In this document: piece by piece, positions 33,897 to 45,200 of the stretch
Position numbering within the stretch: the first letter of the stretch is position 1
How the letters are laid out: every line of letters begins with the position of its first letter
Assembly (NCBI GenBank): GCA_030844895.1
Contig: CM061233.1
Coordinates: 29,632,310-29,696,309 of the forward strand
Direction of reading: 5' to 3'
Origin: Ambrosia x helenae
Lineage: Eukaryota > Streptophyta > Magnoliopsida > Asterales > Asteraceae
DNA: 64,000 nt
Notes under the pieces: generated by a model
Seen by the model: the letters and a program-made list of their open reading frames with translations, nothing else
What the model was told of the DNA's origin: nothing
Database searches by the model: none
Translations under genes and position numbers: made by a program

Positions 33897-35338
33897 TTAG
33901 TGTAAGCCATCAGTCCTGAGTTCAAGATGCTTGTCAGCACTGTGCATAGTCTCAGCCTTAAGGTTTTCCTCCTTCAAGGCTTCCAATTGTGCAGAACGGA
34001 TTCGGTCAGGCAACGACGAATGAATGGTGAGTTGTAAGGCCCGAACACGGCGAGGGTTCGCAGACTCCTTCCTGCTCAAGGCGTCCGCCACAACGTTCGC
34101 CTTGCCAGGATGGTATTTGATAGCACAATCATAATCGTTCAGGAGTTCAACCCAACGATGCTGCCGCATGTTCAACACCTTCTGGTCGAAAATATGCTGA
34201 AGACTCTTGTGATCGGTATATACTTCACACTTGGTACCGTACAAGTAATGTCTCCATATTTTCAACGCAAAGACTACCGCACCCAGTTCCAAGTCATGAG
34301 TAGTGTAGTTCTTCTCATGAACTTTGAGTTGGCGAGAAGCATAAGCAATAACCTTCCCGCACTGCATCAACACGCAACCGAGACCACGAATAGAAGCACC
34401 ACAGTACACAACGAAGTCATCAGTGCCTTCCGGCAAGGATAAGATAGGTGCAGAACAAAGTTTAAGATTCAGCATCTGAAATGCTGATTCTTGTGGTTCA
34501 TCCCAGTCGAACTTTCGATCCTTCTGGGTAAGAGCAGTGAGGGGTTGAGCGATCTTCGAAAATCCCTCAATGAAACGACGATAATAACCCGCAAGACCTA
34601 GGAATTGCCGCACCTCAGATGGCGTCTTTGGTGCTTCCCAGTCCTTAATAGCTTCGATCATAGCCGGATCGACATGAATTCCCAGTTCATTCACCACATG
34701 TCCTAGGAATTGAACTTCACGTAACCAAAAATCACACTTTGAGAACTTAGCATACAACTGCTCCTGTCTCAAAAGTTCCAAAACCAACCGTAGATGTTCC
34801 TCATGATCCGCCTTGTTCTTGGAGTAAATCAGAATATCGTCAATGAACACGATGACGAACTTATCAAGGTAAGGTTTGCAAACGCGGTTCATCAAATCCA
34901 TGAACACCGCCGGTGCGTTAGTGAGACCAAAAGGCATGACCAAGAATTCAAAATGGCCATAACGAGTGCGAAAAGCAGTCTTCTGAATGTCAGCTTCCCT
35001 GACGCGCAACTGGTGATAACCGGACCGCAAATCAATCTTCGAATAGTAACTGGAGCCCTGAAGTTGGTCAAAGAGATCATCAATGCGAGGAAGAGGATAA
35101 CGATTCTTGATGGTCACTTTGTTCAGCTCACGATAATCAATACACATGCGAAGACTTCTGTCCTTCTTCTTCACAAACAAAATAGGAGCTCCCCACGGGG
35201 AAGAACTCGGTCGAATGAAACCCTTTTCCAAGAGTTCCTGTAACTGGCTGGACAACTCTTGCATCTCGGGAGGTGCAAGACGATACGGGCTCGGGCAATA
35301 GGAGCAGCGCCCGGAGTGAGATCAATACCAAACTCAAC
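33897..35338 (-). pseudogene. Element A reverse transcriptase and RNase H
   Basis: An intact 455-codon frame (35264-33897) covers most of RT and RNase H. RT landmarks in order are SPWGAPILFVKKKD, CIDYRELNK, KIDLRSGYHQ, MPFGLTNAPAVFM and the catalytic FIDD (34836-34847). Then come LGHVVN and LGLAGYYRRF. RNase H starts with VYCGAS, where related elements (B, C) have an Asp in place of this Gly; this is a catalytic position. It continues with TDHKSL and VVADALSRKE. The segment upstream (35338-35265) is out of frame with it, so a frameshift near 35275 separates RT from protease. The frame ends with a stop at 33897. RT itself looks undamaged, but the RNase H change would be harmful. Confidence 0.9.
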
Positions 35339-36163
35339 CTAACGATGGGGAGGAAGACCAGGTAAATCATCAGGAAACACATCAGAAAAGTCACGAACCA
35401 CCGGAATATCCTCGATCTTCTTCTCATCGTTAGTAGAAACGTTAACAAGCGCCAGAATGGCCGAACAACCCTTCCGAAGATACTTACGGGCTTTCATGCT
35501 AGAAATGATACTCAGCGGAGCACCGCTTTTCTCGCCACGAACCGAAAGAATCTCTCCATCAGGGAGAGGGATCCGAATAACCTTGTCAAAACAAACGATC
35601 TCCGCGCGATACAACGATAACTAATCCATGCCAACCACGACATCAAAACTACCCAGAGGTACCGGCATAAGGTCAATGGGGAAAGACAAACCCGACAGTT
35701 CCAAGCGACATTCCCTAAGGGTGTGTGTCGCTTCGATTTTCTTACCATCAGCCAATTCTATTAAGTACTTAGCCTCTAAAGGTGTGGGTACTATATCTAG
35801 CAATTGACTAATATCCAAAGATACGAAACTCTTATCGGCACCAGAATCAAACAAGACAGAAACATAGCGATCATTAAGAAGGAACGTACCGGTAACTGTG
35901 TCTGGATCCTGCCTAGCCTCCGCAGATCCAATGACGAAAGCACGTGCAGTCCTGCCTCCGCCGCCGTTGTTCCCGTTACCGTTCCCACCCCTCCCATTAT
36001 CGCCCTGCTTCAGTTTGGGACAGTCACGCTTGAAATGTCCCGTGTCACCACAGTTATAACACCCCTGCCTCCCCTGAGTCCCCTGAGCAGCAGGAGCAGG
36101 AGCAGCCGTAGGAGTCTGAGTTGGGGTGAGTGCCACCTTGCAATCCTTAGCATGGTGCCCCAA
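35339..36163 (-). pseudogene. Element A zinc knuckle and aspartic protease
   Basis: The 36163-35621 frame begins in the gag C-terminus. It has the CCHC knuckle CYNCGDTGHFKRDC (about 36022-36063), a Gly/Asn-rich linker, and the protease motif Asp-Ser-Gly-Ala-Asp (35834-35848). It stops at 35621-35623 with TAG after GMD, where B and other relatives have Trp. The next frame (35614-35339) continues through ILSVRGEK and the DFSDVFPDDLPG segment that precedes RT, then stops with TAG at 35339-35341. The protease active site is unchanged; the stops prevent a continuous Gag-Pol. Confidence 0.88.
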
Positions 36164-37220
36164 CTGATGGCACCGATGACAACGAGCCCTATCACAACTC
36201 CCAGAATGATGAAAACCACACTTGTTACACTTGGGATGCTTCCCAACATACCCACTCGTCTACTGCCCAGAAGAAGACCCAGATGACTCAAACTTCTTCG
36301 CCGGCTGAGCTGGCACCACACTCTTCCCCACACTATCCCACTTCCTTTTGTTCCCCTCAGCAACCTTCACAGCAGCACCCTTGGGTGGCAAAACGCCTTC
36401 TGCCACCTTCAGGTTAGTCATCCGATGAGCAGATCGAACAACCTCAGCAATAGTGGGAAGATTCCCAGCAGCCACCAACCCAGCAATCTCGGGCACTAAT
36501 CCAGACACATAGTGCTCGATCCTCCTGTACTCGGGTGTGTGTAAATCAGGACACAACACCGCCAGCTCGTTCCTCCTCACAGTATATTCCTCAATCTCAG
36601 ACCCAACCATCTTGTAACTTCAGACCTCATGCTCCAACTTCTGTATCTCCTCTCTCGGACAATACTCACCTCTCAAAAGCTGCACAAACTCCGCCCAAGG
36701 CATAGCAATAGCCTCTCCCAATCCCATGTTCTGTGAAGTAGCATTCCACCACGACAGTGCAGGCCCCTCAAATGTCGCGGTAGCATACTTCACCCGGTCC
36801 CCAGCAGGACAGTTACACATGACAAACACAGATTCCACCTTCTCCAGCCATCGGAGCAGTCCCACCGCTCCCTCAGTTCCAGCGAAGTTATGGGGCTGAC
36901 AGTCCCTAAACTTCTTATAAGAGCACTGAGGTGGGGGTGGATTGGCACCAACACCTGAAACACGGTACATGAGTAAAACACAAACGAAAGGACACGAAAC
37001 CCAAAAATGAGGCAAGGTCGACGAAAATCAACTCACCACCCATGGCATTAATCCCAGCCTGGAAGTTAGCCATGGCCATGTTCACTTGCTGCTGTAGCAA
37101 GTTGTTCAGTTCAGCCTGGGTCATGTTGATGTTTCCACGACCACCGCCTCCAGCGCGACCACCGCCGCCAGCACGGCCACCACCGCCACCACGACGTCCA
37201 CCATCGCGAGCACCAGACAT
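36164..37220 (-). pseudogene. Element A gag with likely intron
   Basis: The frame starts at Met 37220 with a Gly/Arg-rich N-terminus and MTQAELNNLLQQQ near residue 33. A likely intron of 82 nt (36955-37036) follows. The second exon has the Retrotran_gag pattern: CQPHNFAGTEG, a W in LLRWLEK, YATATFEGPALSWWN, and the REEIQKLEHE segment. A TGA at 36620-36622 stands where relatives suggest Trp. The frame continues at 36610-36260 (YTVRRNELAVLCP and further), meets TAG at 36260-36262, and then leads into an upstream Cys/His-rich segment (about 36160-36240). Gag would form the particle. Two stops break the gene. Confidence 0.85.
36955..37036 (-). other. Probable spliceosomal intron in A gag
   Basis: On the minus strand the donor reads GGTG|GTGAGTTG and the acceptor GTGTTTCAG|GTGTT, with a T-rich stretch before the acceptor. 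Removing 82 nt joins the N-terminal segment (ending INAMG) in phase to VGANPPPP, the start of the conserved gag segment. Unspliced, the first frame runs out at 36915 and shows no gag similarity after 37036. The interpretation is from the sequence only. Confidence 0.65.
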
Positions 37221-37725
37221 GATCTAACAAATCAAGAGAACGAGGGATTCAGATTCACTTCCAGTGTCAACCACTAGAAATTCACAAGAGTTAACCTAGG
37301 GACAATCCAGGACTATACACCCAAACTCGAAGTCCATCGGGATTTTCATGCATTCCAGTTTATTATTTTTTGTGCACCCGAAATGATAAACTGCTCTACA
37401 TGGTCCTCCAGATGTACCCCTAATCTAGACCCCAGTCACCGAACATTGTCGCCTATGTGGCAATAGGTGCAAGTGTAAGAAGGCATGTGTGTGCTAGAAT
37501 CAACAAATCAACCCCTCCTCCTTCAATCCAGAAGAAGAAGACAAGAGTAGGTAAGAACCCAAATAAAAACGGATGATGTAACGGAGAAGCATGATGATGA
37601 TGTAAGGACACCCCGACAACGTTAGGACATATCCCACTAATAGACCCAAAGTATGTGACCGTCTAGTGTGTGCGACTCGGCTATAGACCAGACTCTACAT
37701 GCAGTCCTAGTTCACTATAACCATT

Positions 37726-37738
37726 GGCTCTGATACCA
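37726..37738 (-). promoter_or_regulatory. Primer binding site of element A
   Basis: On the minus strand, 3 nt inside the 5' LTR, the sequence reads TGGTATCAGAGCC, the complement of the 3' end of plant initiator Met-tRNA. B has the same site at 46786-46798. Confidence 0.93.
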
Positions 37739-37741
37739 ATC

Positions 37742-40299
37742 TGTCACACCCTCAAATTACCACTTGCGGGGTTTTACCGCGAGGCGCATGACAAACCAGG
37801 ATCCAAGTCAACGATCACAATAAACAACTCTATATGAAAAACGTAAATAGACATAACCATTAATTTAATAAGCGGAAGCGTTTCAGTAGCATTTAATCAA
37901 CTATGCTATCATCTCAAAAGTTGTCCAAAATACTTTTATTACAAAACGTGCACTAAGTCTAGACGCCAATGCAGACCCGTGCGCCTTGTTCCGTTCATTG
38001 CTACCTTAACGACCTGAGAAAAACATGCCAAAAAGATGTCAACATATAATGCTGGTGAGTTCACAGGTTTGTTCAAAATGTTACCAAAACGTTACCATGT
38101 CCATACTATATCAATGTTACCAAGTACGCTAGCTAGGCGTATGTTTCATTACTACTACGATTGGAAACCATTACTAGACACGTTTAGCAATGTTCAGCAT
38201 GTTTAAGCAGCCCGTATGTTCAGCACGATAATGTTCCTGTTCGAGACAATATGCACCCGCCCGGCCCTCCAAGCCGACGAGTGGGGCAGGTCACGCCCAA
38301 TAGATCTATCCAGATTTCCTCTGTTGTGCAACCCCGCACATTCATGGTTTCCCCCGGGACTTTCCAAAAGATCGTATAGCAATATAAAGTTAAAACCATA
38401 GTATGACATATGTTACCAAAACCGTTTAGCGCATGTTTTCTCCCCCAAAAGTTAAAACAGTAAAAGTGGGGCCGTGAACTCACCTTAAATAGCGTTCTTC
38501 AATTACAAGTAAAGATGTTTAGCCCTTGATAATCCCTCTACCGAAGATCTATCAAAATGTTCACATAAGTGTTCTGACTAATAACCATAAGGTTATCTAG
38601 TCCCCGATTGTCCAGATCGTAACCAAGTATGTTTTAAAACGTGTTTAAATGTTTAACCGACACACTAGACCGACCCGACATCCCGTTGGTGACCCATTAC
38701 CCTAACTAATCAAGTATACATAGATTACACACAAGGTTCAAGCATAAAACACTTAGTTTGTATCAAAAATCTCATTTCTGCATCAGAACGGTCGAACCAG
38801 TCAGTTTTAAGTCTCCTTCGCACCTTTTACATCTCGTTCGACCGTTTGATGCTTCCTTCGCCCGTTTTATCACATTCGTCCGATAAAAACTCAGGTTCGA
38901 CCCTGGATCCCTCCTTCGCACCTTCGATTGGTCGAAGGAGGCCAGGTTCGCCCCTGTTGTATAATTTTTCCTAAAAGCGCTTCAAACACATTCAAAACGA
39001 CCCGAAACATCATCAAACACAGCAGTCAAGCATAGATAACTTATCCCTACAAAACCCCACCGATTTCCCCCGATAATACGCCCGTTTCAGCCCTTTCCCA
39101 AAATGGTAAAGATTATGGAAACATCACTTTCATGCATGAATTATTTACCCAATTTGGAAACTTTTGAAATCGATTCATGTTTAGCTTAAAATACTCAGGT
39201 TGTCGATTATCCGATCTTTCTTATTCATTCTATTGATCATAAATATTCATACATCAAGTATTAATCCAATAAAACCCCCAAATATCATTATATGCAATCC
39301 TAACCCTAGACAACAATATTCCAACATTAATAACAATCCTATATCATGTTTCTATCATAGATATAGCAGCAATTCATTGAACAACACATAACACCACATA
39401 ATACACAATTTACATATGTTATTCATCATGAAAACCTATGTTAAATGATCATGTTTTGATTTATAAAGATGTTTAAAAGGTTTTTAATCATGAAAATACC
39501 CTTAGAACAGATCCGGACAATTAGGGTTAGATGAAAACGAATTAAAATGCTTTTAAAAAGGTTTAGGATTATGAACACACCTTGGATTCTTGTTTAGAGA
39601 TTGTAGATGGGTTAGATTATGAAAAAGAAGAGCAAAAACTCCTTCCTTAGTGTTTAAGATCGTTTGAGAGCATTTTGGGACAGTTAGGGTTTGTGAAATG
39701 ATGAAAAATGACAAAGGTTGGTATTTATACTAATCCTCCTTCGCCCCAATTCATTGTTCGAAGGTGGTCTCCTTCGACCCTTTCACAGGGTCGAATGAGC
39801 CCTGTCTGGTCGAAGGGAATTCCTCAAATTCCACTTTCTTGGTTCGCCCATTTACAAGGGTCGAACCAGACAATCTCTTCTCCTTCGACCACTCGAAGTG
39901 GTCGAACCAGAATCCCTTTTTAACTAGTTTTCCAGTTTGTCGTGTTTAACGCATTCTAACACATCTTAACACATAAACATGCATCCTTAGTCTGTATTTA
40001 ACACATCTAGGCACAGATAATCATTTACACATCATTTAAACACATCTATGTATATAATCCACCACACGACCCATAATTTACACATATACTTAATTAGTTC
40101 ATGTAATGTCACCAACAACGGAACCCGGTACTAGTGTATTACCAAAACGACTCCCAATGATCCTCCAGATCATTGTACCCTGGACAATCCTAACTTGACC
40201 CGACTCAACTAACCCAGTTAAGTTTTTTTATAAACGTTTCTCGCTAAGGTAGACTTAGATGTTACTAATATGTTTAAGCCGAACATGCCGGGTGTCACA
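37742..40299 (-). repeat. 5' LTR of element A
   Basis: The full-length LTR is 2,558 bp, TG...CA. In the transcribed minus sense it starts at 40299. U3 is about 570 bp to the TATA box at 39729-39722. A cluster of TTCGACC/GGTCGAA motifs (39740-39915) lies directly upstream of the TATA box, and a second cluster (38795-38955) lies in the transcribed part. Near the sense 3' end GCGGTAAAACCCCGC forms a small hairpin (37766-37780). The leader of about 520 nt between LTR and gag start holds the primer site. Confidence 0.94.
39722..39729 (-). promoter_or_regulatory. TATA box in 5' LTR of A
   Basis: TATAAATA on the minus strand, conserved in all four family-A LTRs in the window (near 1108, 32125, 39722, and on the plus strand at 53497). 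The repeated TTCGACC motifs lie upstream in the sense direction. Function as core promoter is inferred. Confidence 0.65.
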
Positions 40300-40304
40300 T
40301 TTGT

Positions 40305-41688
40305 TTTGTCTCAAAACCAAACACAAACATTATTAAAATTCGTACAACACAGCTATGTCTAGAAAATTTCCACAACAGGTCAGTTTAGTAGAAAAATTCT
40401 GAAAGCTTGTGTATTCATCCAAACGAGGTGAATCCACTTGGAAAAGCCAAGTTTTTCCAATAGTGACCTTCTGTCCAAATTTCATAACTTAATTGTTTGT
40501 AAAACTTGAGTTATACCCGTTTAAAGTTGACCCAATTTATAACTCCGAAATTCTGATATGACCTTTAATCAAATAAAATTCCAAAAACATATCAAATGAC
40601 ATCCAAATCATATTATTTTGCCCATTCTAAAAAGCTAAGACCATTTAAAATCCATTCATGCAAAGAATCAATCAAAACAACCAATTTAACATCACAATAC
40701 AGACCCTACAAAACATCCTAACGAATATGTCAGAAAACTGAACTTGCATCCCAAGTTATTCATAAACCCTAATTATGCATAAAAATGTCTACAACATGCA
40801 TAATCCATATTATCATGATCAAACACATACATTATCATACAAAACCCTAATTATGATTACTAACAACAATCATCATCATCAAATCACTATGAACATTCAA
40901 GAACTCCTACTAACACATGTATGCGATTTTTATATATATGTATACTCTATGATTTTTAAACTTTTCAAGCATTATAAATCATTATAAAACATGTGAAAAT
41001 TATACCTTTCCACGCAAGAGTCCTCCAAGCCTAGAGATTTCACCCAAACTAGCTTGAAGAGATGATTAAGATTGATGTTTATTGAAAATTGAGAGTGTGT
41101 GTCTGTCAGGGTATTCACGGCGCAAGGGTGGGTTAGGGTTAGGGTTTTATTTTTTTTCACCATTAATTATATGGGGATTTGGCATCTTGCCCAAGTAATT
41201 GGGTATTAGGCCCTTTTAGTCTACTAACCGGACCCGTTAATCATGTTTTAGCTCGATACCGGACCCGATAGTATTAACCACCCTAACTTACTTAAAAATC
41301 ATTGTTTTTATCATCTCATAACATATTAATCATAGAGTGCACGTAATTTGTATTGTTTACGTACTAACTATCAGTTAAGCAGTAATTCGCATAAACACGT
41401 AATTCACATAAACATGTTACTTAACGTTCATCATATTTCAATTGTACACATTATCATATATGCTAGACAAATCACCAACGTTCGGGATACAGGACTCGTG
41501 TGTGCATTGTGATGATAACTTTACTTATTATAATGTAACATATGTTATTATCACATAACATATGTTATTATCTATAACATAAAGGAAGACCTTCCTAACT
41601 AACCCTAGTCAAGTGTTTAGTCACGTATGCACATGCAAGTTAACTAGAGTTTAGTTAAAGTAGGAACCTGAAAATGCGGGGTGTCACA
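40305..41688 (-). repeat. 3' LTR of element B, right part
   Basis: It continues the LTR after element A, starting TTGTCTCAAAACC, matches 48200-49582, and ends GCGGGGTGTCACA. A minus-strand TATATATAAA lies at about 40928-40938. Beside the LTR, the polypurine tract appears as TCATCCCCAAG at 41689-41699. The A-derived copy of TTTGT (40300-40304) precedes it. Confidence 0.93.
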
Positions 41689-41817
41689 TCATCCCCAAGT
41701 TGAAAAGAATTTCGTCCCGAAATTCGGCAAGTAAACAGTAAGGCCAACTCGAAAAATGTGTGCTTGGTTCCCGGATGTCATATCATCCCCAAGTTGAAAG
41801 GAATTTCGCCCCGAAAT

Positions 41818-42340
41818 TCACTTTGAGAGAGCTGCTTTACGTTTAGTGTTTGGTTTATGCATAGTTTCAGGTTCAGTAAATAGATGTGGGTATTTAAGCC
41901 GCATTTGATCCATGCGTTCCCACGTGCATTCCGGTCCTAGACGGGAATTCCATTGTACGTTAATAATAGGTATAGTGTTTTGCTTGAGTTTCTTGACGCC
42001 CCGCTCAAGAATCTCCACTGGTTCTTCCATGAACCGTAGCCGATCGTCCACCTGGATCTCCTCTAGTGGCACCATCAGTGTTGTATCTAACAGGCATTTC
42101 TTTAGATTCAATGCGATACGTGGGATACATCATGTACCCCACCGAGTTTATTAAGCGAGTTTAACTTGTAAGTTACCGGATCAATCCTTTCGACAATCTC
42201 GAATGGTCTAATGTATCGCGGGTTCAACATTCCCCGTTTTCCAAAGCGTATCACCCCCTTCCAAGGTGACACCTTCAACAAAACCTTGCCCCCAACCTGG
42301 AACTCAAAAGGTTTCCTACGCTTATCAGCGTAACTTTTCT
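41818..42340 (-). pseudogene. Element B integrase tail and chromodomain
   Basis: From 42340 the minus strand encodes the segment with DKRRKPFEF-like residues, then GKVLLKVSPWKGV, in frames interrupted near 42300 and 42130. The last frame (42111-41818) has NLKKCLLDTT, EEPVEILERG, and a chromodomain end with WNSRLGPECTWE and MRLKYPHLF. This chromodomain is more complete than that of A. It ends about 130 bp before the LTR. Binding to histone marks is the family role. I cannot tell from sequence whether this copy would fold. Confidence 0.85.
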
Positions 42341-43673
42341 ATCGATCTCGAGCAGCAGCCATCTGGTTCCTGATTTGCACCATCTTCTTAGAAGTTTCGT
42401 GCACGAGTTCGGGACATGTTAGCTGGCTATCCCCAACTTCAGTCCAGCAGATGTGCGACCTACACTTGCGTCCGCAAAGTGCCTCAAAAGGCGCACACTG
42501 TATCGAAGTGTTGTAGCTGTTGTTATACGAGAATTCAATCGAAGGTAAATGCTTATCCCAACTGTTTCCAAAATCCGCCACGCACGCTCGTAGCAGATCT
42601 TCGAATGTTTGGATGGTTCGTTCACTCTGTCCATCCGTCTGTGGGTGATAGGCTGTGCTCATATCTAAGCGAGTTCCCAAAGCCTTTTGGAGAGTAATCC
42701 AATAATGAGAAGTGAATCGCACATCGTGATCAGATATGATAGAAGTAGGCACCCTATGCCTAGAGACTACCTCCTTGATGTATAGATTAGCTAATTTCTC
42801 CAGCGAGTCGGTTTCCTTTATTGCCAGAAAATGTGCCGATTTGGTTAAACGATCCACGATAACCCAGATCATGTTATGGCCAGTTGGCGTTCTAAGGAGC
42901 TTTGTGATGAAATCCATAGAAATTCCATCCCATTTCCACATAGGGATTTCTGGTTGCTGGAGTAGGCCTGCAAGTTTCTGATATTCAATCTTAACCTTCG
43001 TAGAAGTCAAGCATTTACTAACATAAGTGGCTATTTCAGCTTTCATGTTTGGCCACCCGTAAAGTGTTTTAAGGTCTTGGTACATCTTGTCCAAACCAGG
43101 ATGTATCGAATATCGAGAGGTGTGAGCTTCATCGAGCACCAGTTGTCTGAGATCCCCAAAACGTGGTATCGAGACTCGATTCATAAAGTATTGAAGACCA
43201 TCCGTATTCAGTTCCAAGTGCTTATCCGCACCATGTAAAGTTTCAAGCCCGATGTTTTCTTCCTTCAAAGCCTCGCCCTGGGCTTCACGTATCTTATCAG
43301 GAAGATTAGAATGTACGGTAAGTTGTAAAGCTCGCACTCGTTTGGGTTTCGTTTCCTTACGACCGGGGGCATCAGCTACTACGTTAGCATTCCCTGGATG
43401 ATACTTGATGGCACAGTCATAATCATTCAGAAGCTTGACCCATCGATCGAATATGTGTTGGAGGCTCTTGTGGTCAGTGAAGATCGTACACTTCGTCCCA
43501 TAGAGATAATGCCTCCAGATCTTTAGAGCAAAAACCACTGCTCCCAGTTCCAAGTTATGGGTGGTGTAATTCTTCTCATGAACCTTTAATTGACGTGAGG
43601 TATACGCGATCACCTTATCACGCTGCATCAGCACACACCTTAATCCTTGGATAGACGCATCACAGTACACCAC
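42339..43673 (-). pseudogene. Element B RNase H and integrase frame
   Basis: A 444-codon frame is open through RNase H (VYCDAS near residue 2, TDHKSL near 74, ADAPGRKE where the family has ADALSRKE) into integrase (SRYSIHPG, then the two-Cys segment, SMDFITKLL, ISDHD, HPQTDGQSER, YNNSYNTSI). An in-frame deletion lies after HIFD: about ten residues usual at this point, present in A as QKVLNMRQHR, are missing. In the zinc region the second Cys is replaced (CLTST instead of CLTCA). The catalytic Asp and Glu positions are present. It stops at 42339 within the C-terminal part. Despite being long and open it is probably inactive. Confidence 0.88.
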
Positions 43674-43749
43674 GAAGTCCTCTGTACCCTCAGGTAGTGA
43701 TAGTAGAGGTGCACTGCAAAGTTTTGACTTTAATAATTGAAAAGCAGAT

Positions 43750-44480
43750 TCTTGGGCATCTCACCACTTGTAAGTAATACCCTTCTGTGTCAAAGCAGTG
43801 AGGGGTTGAGTGATCTTAGAAAATCCCTCAATGAACCTGCGATAATATCTTGCAAGACCAAGAAACTGGCGCACCTCTGTAGGAATCTTCTCGAATCCAA
43901 AAGTCACATTTAGAGAATTTCGCATACAACTGCTCATTTCTCAAGAGTTCCAAGATCAGCTGCAGGTGTTGCTTGTGCTCTTCCCACCTCTTAGAATAAA
44001 TCAGTATGTCGTCTATGAACACTATGACGAATTTGTCCAAATAGGGCTTACACACACGGTTCATCAGATCCATGAACACATCCGATGCATTAGTTAGCCC
44101 AAATGGCATCACCAAAAACTCATAATGTCCATAACGAGTTCGAAAGGCTGTCTTCGCCACATCCTTCTCTCAGACTCTCAGTTGATGGTATCCTGACCTC
44201 AAGTCAATCTTAGAATAGAAACTCGACCCTTGAAACTGGTCGAACAAGTCATCAATACGAGGTAGAGGGTAGCGGTTTTCAATCGTTACTTTGTTCAACC
44301 TCCAATACACATGCGAAAACTCCCACCCTTCTTCTTATCAAACAGAACTGGAGCTCCTCATGGCGAAGAACTAGGTCTAATAAAGCCCCTATCCAATAGC
44401 TCCTGGAGTTGGGTAGACAGTTCTTGAAGTTCGCCTAGTGCTAGGCGGTATGGTGCGCGTGTAACTGGAGCTGCTCTAGG
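43750..44480 (-). pseudogene. Element B reverse transcriptase, broken
   Basis: The RT start (APYRLA, QLQELLDRGFIRPS) is readable from about 44470 with stops near 44360 and 44295. Part of the CIDYRELNK region is garbled. The 44160-43828 frame then covers TAFRTRYGHYEF, MPFGLTNASDVFM and the catalytic FIDD (44008-44019), and ends after KCDFWIRED in a deletion: the LGHV segment and its followers are missing, and the sequence resumes with SLGLARYYRRF-like residues in another frame (about 43860-43810). The RT is inactive because of several frame changes and at least one deletion. Confidence 0.84.
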
Positions 44481-44487
44481 TACAAGG

Positions 44488-45140
44488 TCAATTTGAAACT
44501 ACACTTGACGAATAGGTGGAAGTCCAGGTAGTTCCTCTGGGGAAAATATCTGGGAAATCTCGGACTACTGGGTTGTCCTCAATCTTAGTTTCAATTTCAG
44601 TTTCAGTTTCAGCTCGAGTGTTAGATATGTTAGCCAAAATGGCTGGACTGCCCTTACGAATACACTTCTGGGCTTTCAAAAAGGAGATGATGCCCACCAT
44701 GGCACCACCACGATCACCCTGTATAGATAAAAGTTCTCTACTTGGGAGGGGGACACGAACAATCTTCTCCTGACAGAGAATTTCAGCGTGTTGCTTGGAC
44801 AACCAGCCCATGCCAACCACGAGGTCAAAGCTACCTAGGGTGATAGGTAGGAGGTTTATGGTAACCAATTTCCCCTCCAACTCGAGCTTACAGTCACAAT
44901 GGGCGTGGGTTACCTCACAGGCTTCCCATCAGCTAGCTCTATGGTGTACGGGGTATCAAGAATAATAGGAACCATCCCTAGTTGTTTGCTAAGTTTTGAT
45001 GACACAAAACTATAGTCCGCACCAGTATCATATAAAATAGAAGCAAGAGTGTCGTACCCGTCACGACATTGTTATCAGTCCCAGCTTCCCCAGAGCCATT
45101 CACAATTGCTATTCCACGAGCCCCATTGTTGTTGTTGCCG

Positions 45141-45178
<38 letters not shown>

Positions 45179-45200
45179 GAAGGACCTATACCTCACACTA
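44488..45200 (-). pseudogene. Element B protease region, broken
   Basis: The frame at 45196-44978 begins with an Asn-run encoded by a (GTT)n-type repeat (45128-45180), corresponding to the Gly/Asn linker of A. The protease motif Asp-Thr-Gly-Ala-Asp is at 45015-45029 in a shifted frame. The rest (44880-44488) has LVTINLLP, VVGMGWLSKQHAE (Trp retained where A has a stop) and VRDFPDIFP before RT. The frameshift around 45040 and a break near 44900 separate it from its neighbours. Confidence 0.82.

Larger units (their letters stand above)
30145..40299 (-). mobile_element. Ty3/Gypsy element A, chromovirus type, youngest
   Basis: LTRs are 30145-32474 (3') and 37742-40299 (5'). The target duplication is TTTGT (30140-30144 and 40300-40304). 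The homologous, uninterrupted site is visible near 48190-48205 in the other LTR of B. In the first roughly 360 LTR positions I find about 3 differences, much fewer than in B or C. The order from the right is primer site, gag with a likely intron, protease, RT, RNase H, integrase, shortened chromodomain, polypurine tract (32475-32487). Several nonsense codons and frameshifts make it non-autonomous. Confidence 0.95.

Noticed and set aside
34110..36286. Plus-strand frames such as 34794-35243 and 35804-36286
   Set aside because: They are antisense shadows of the element A RT, protease and gag frames.
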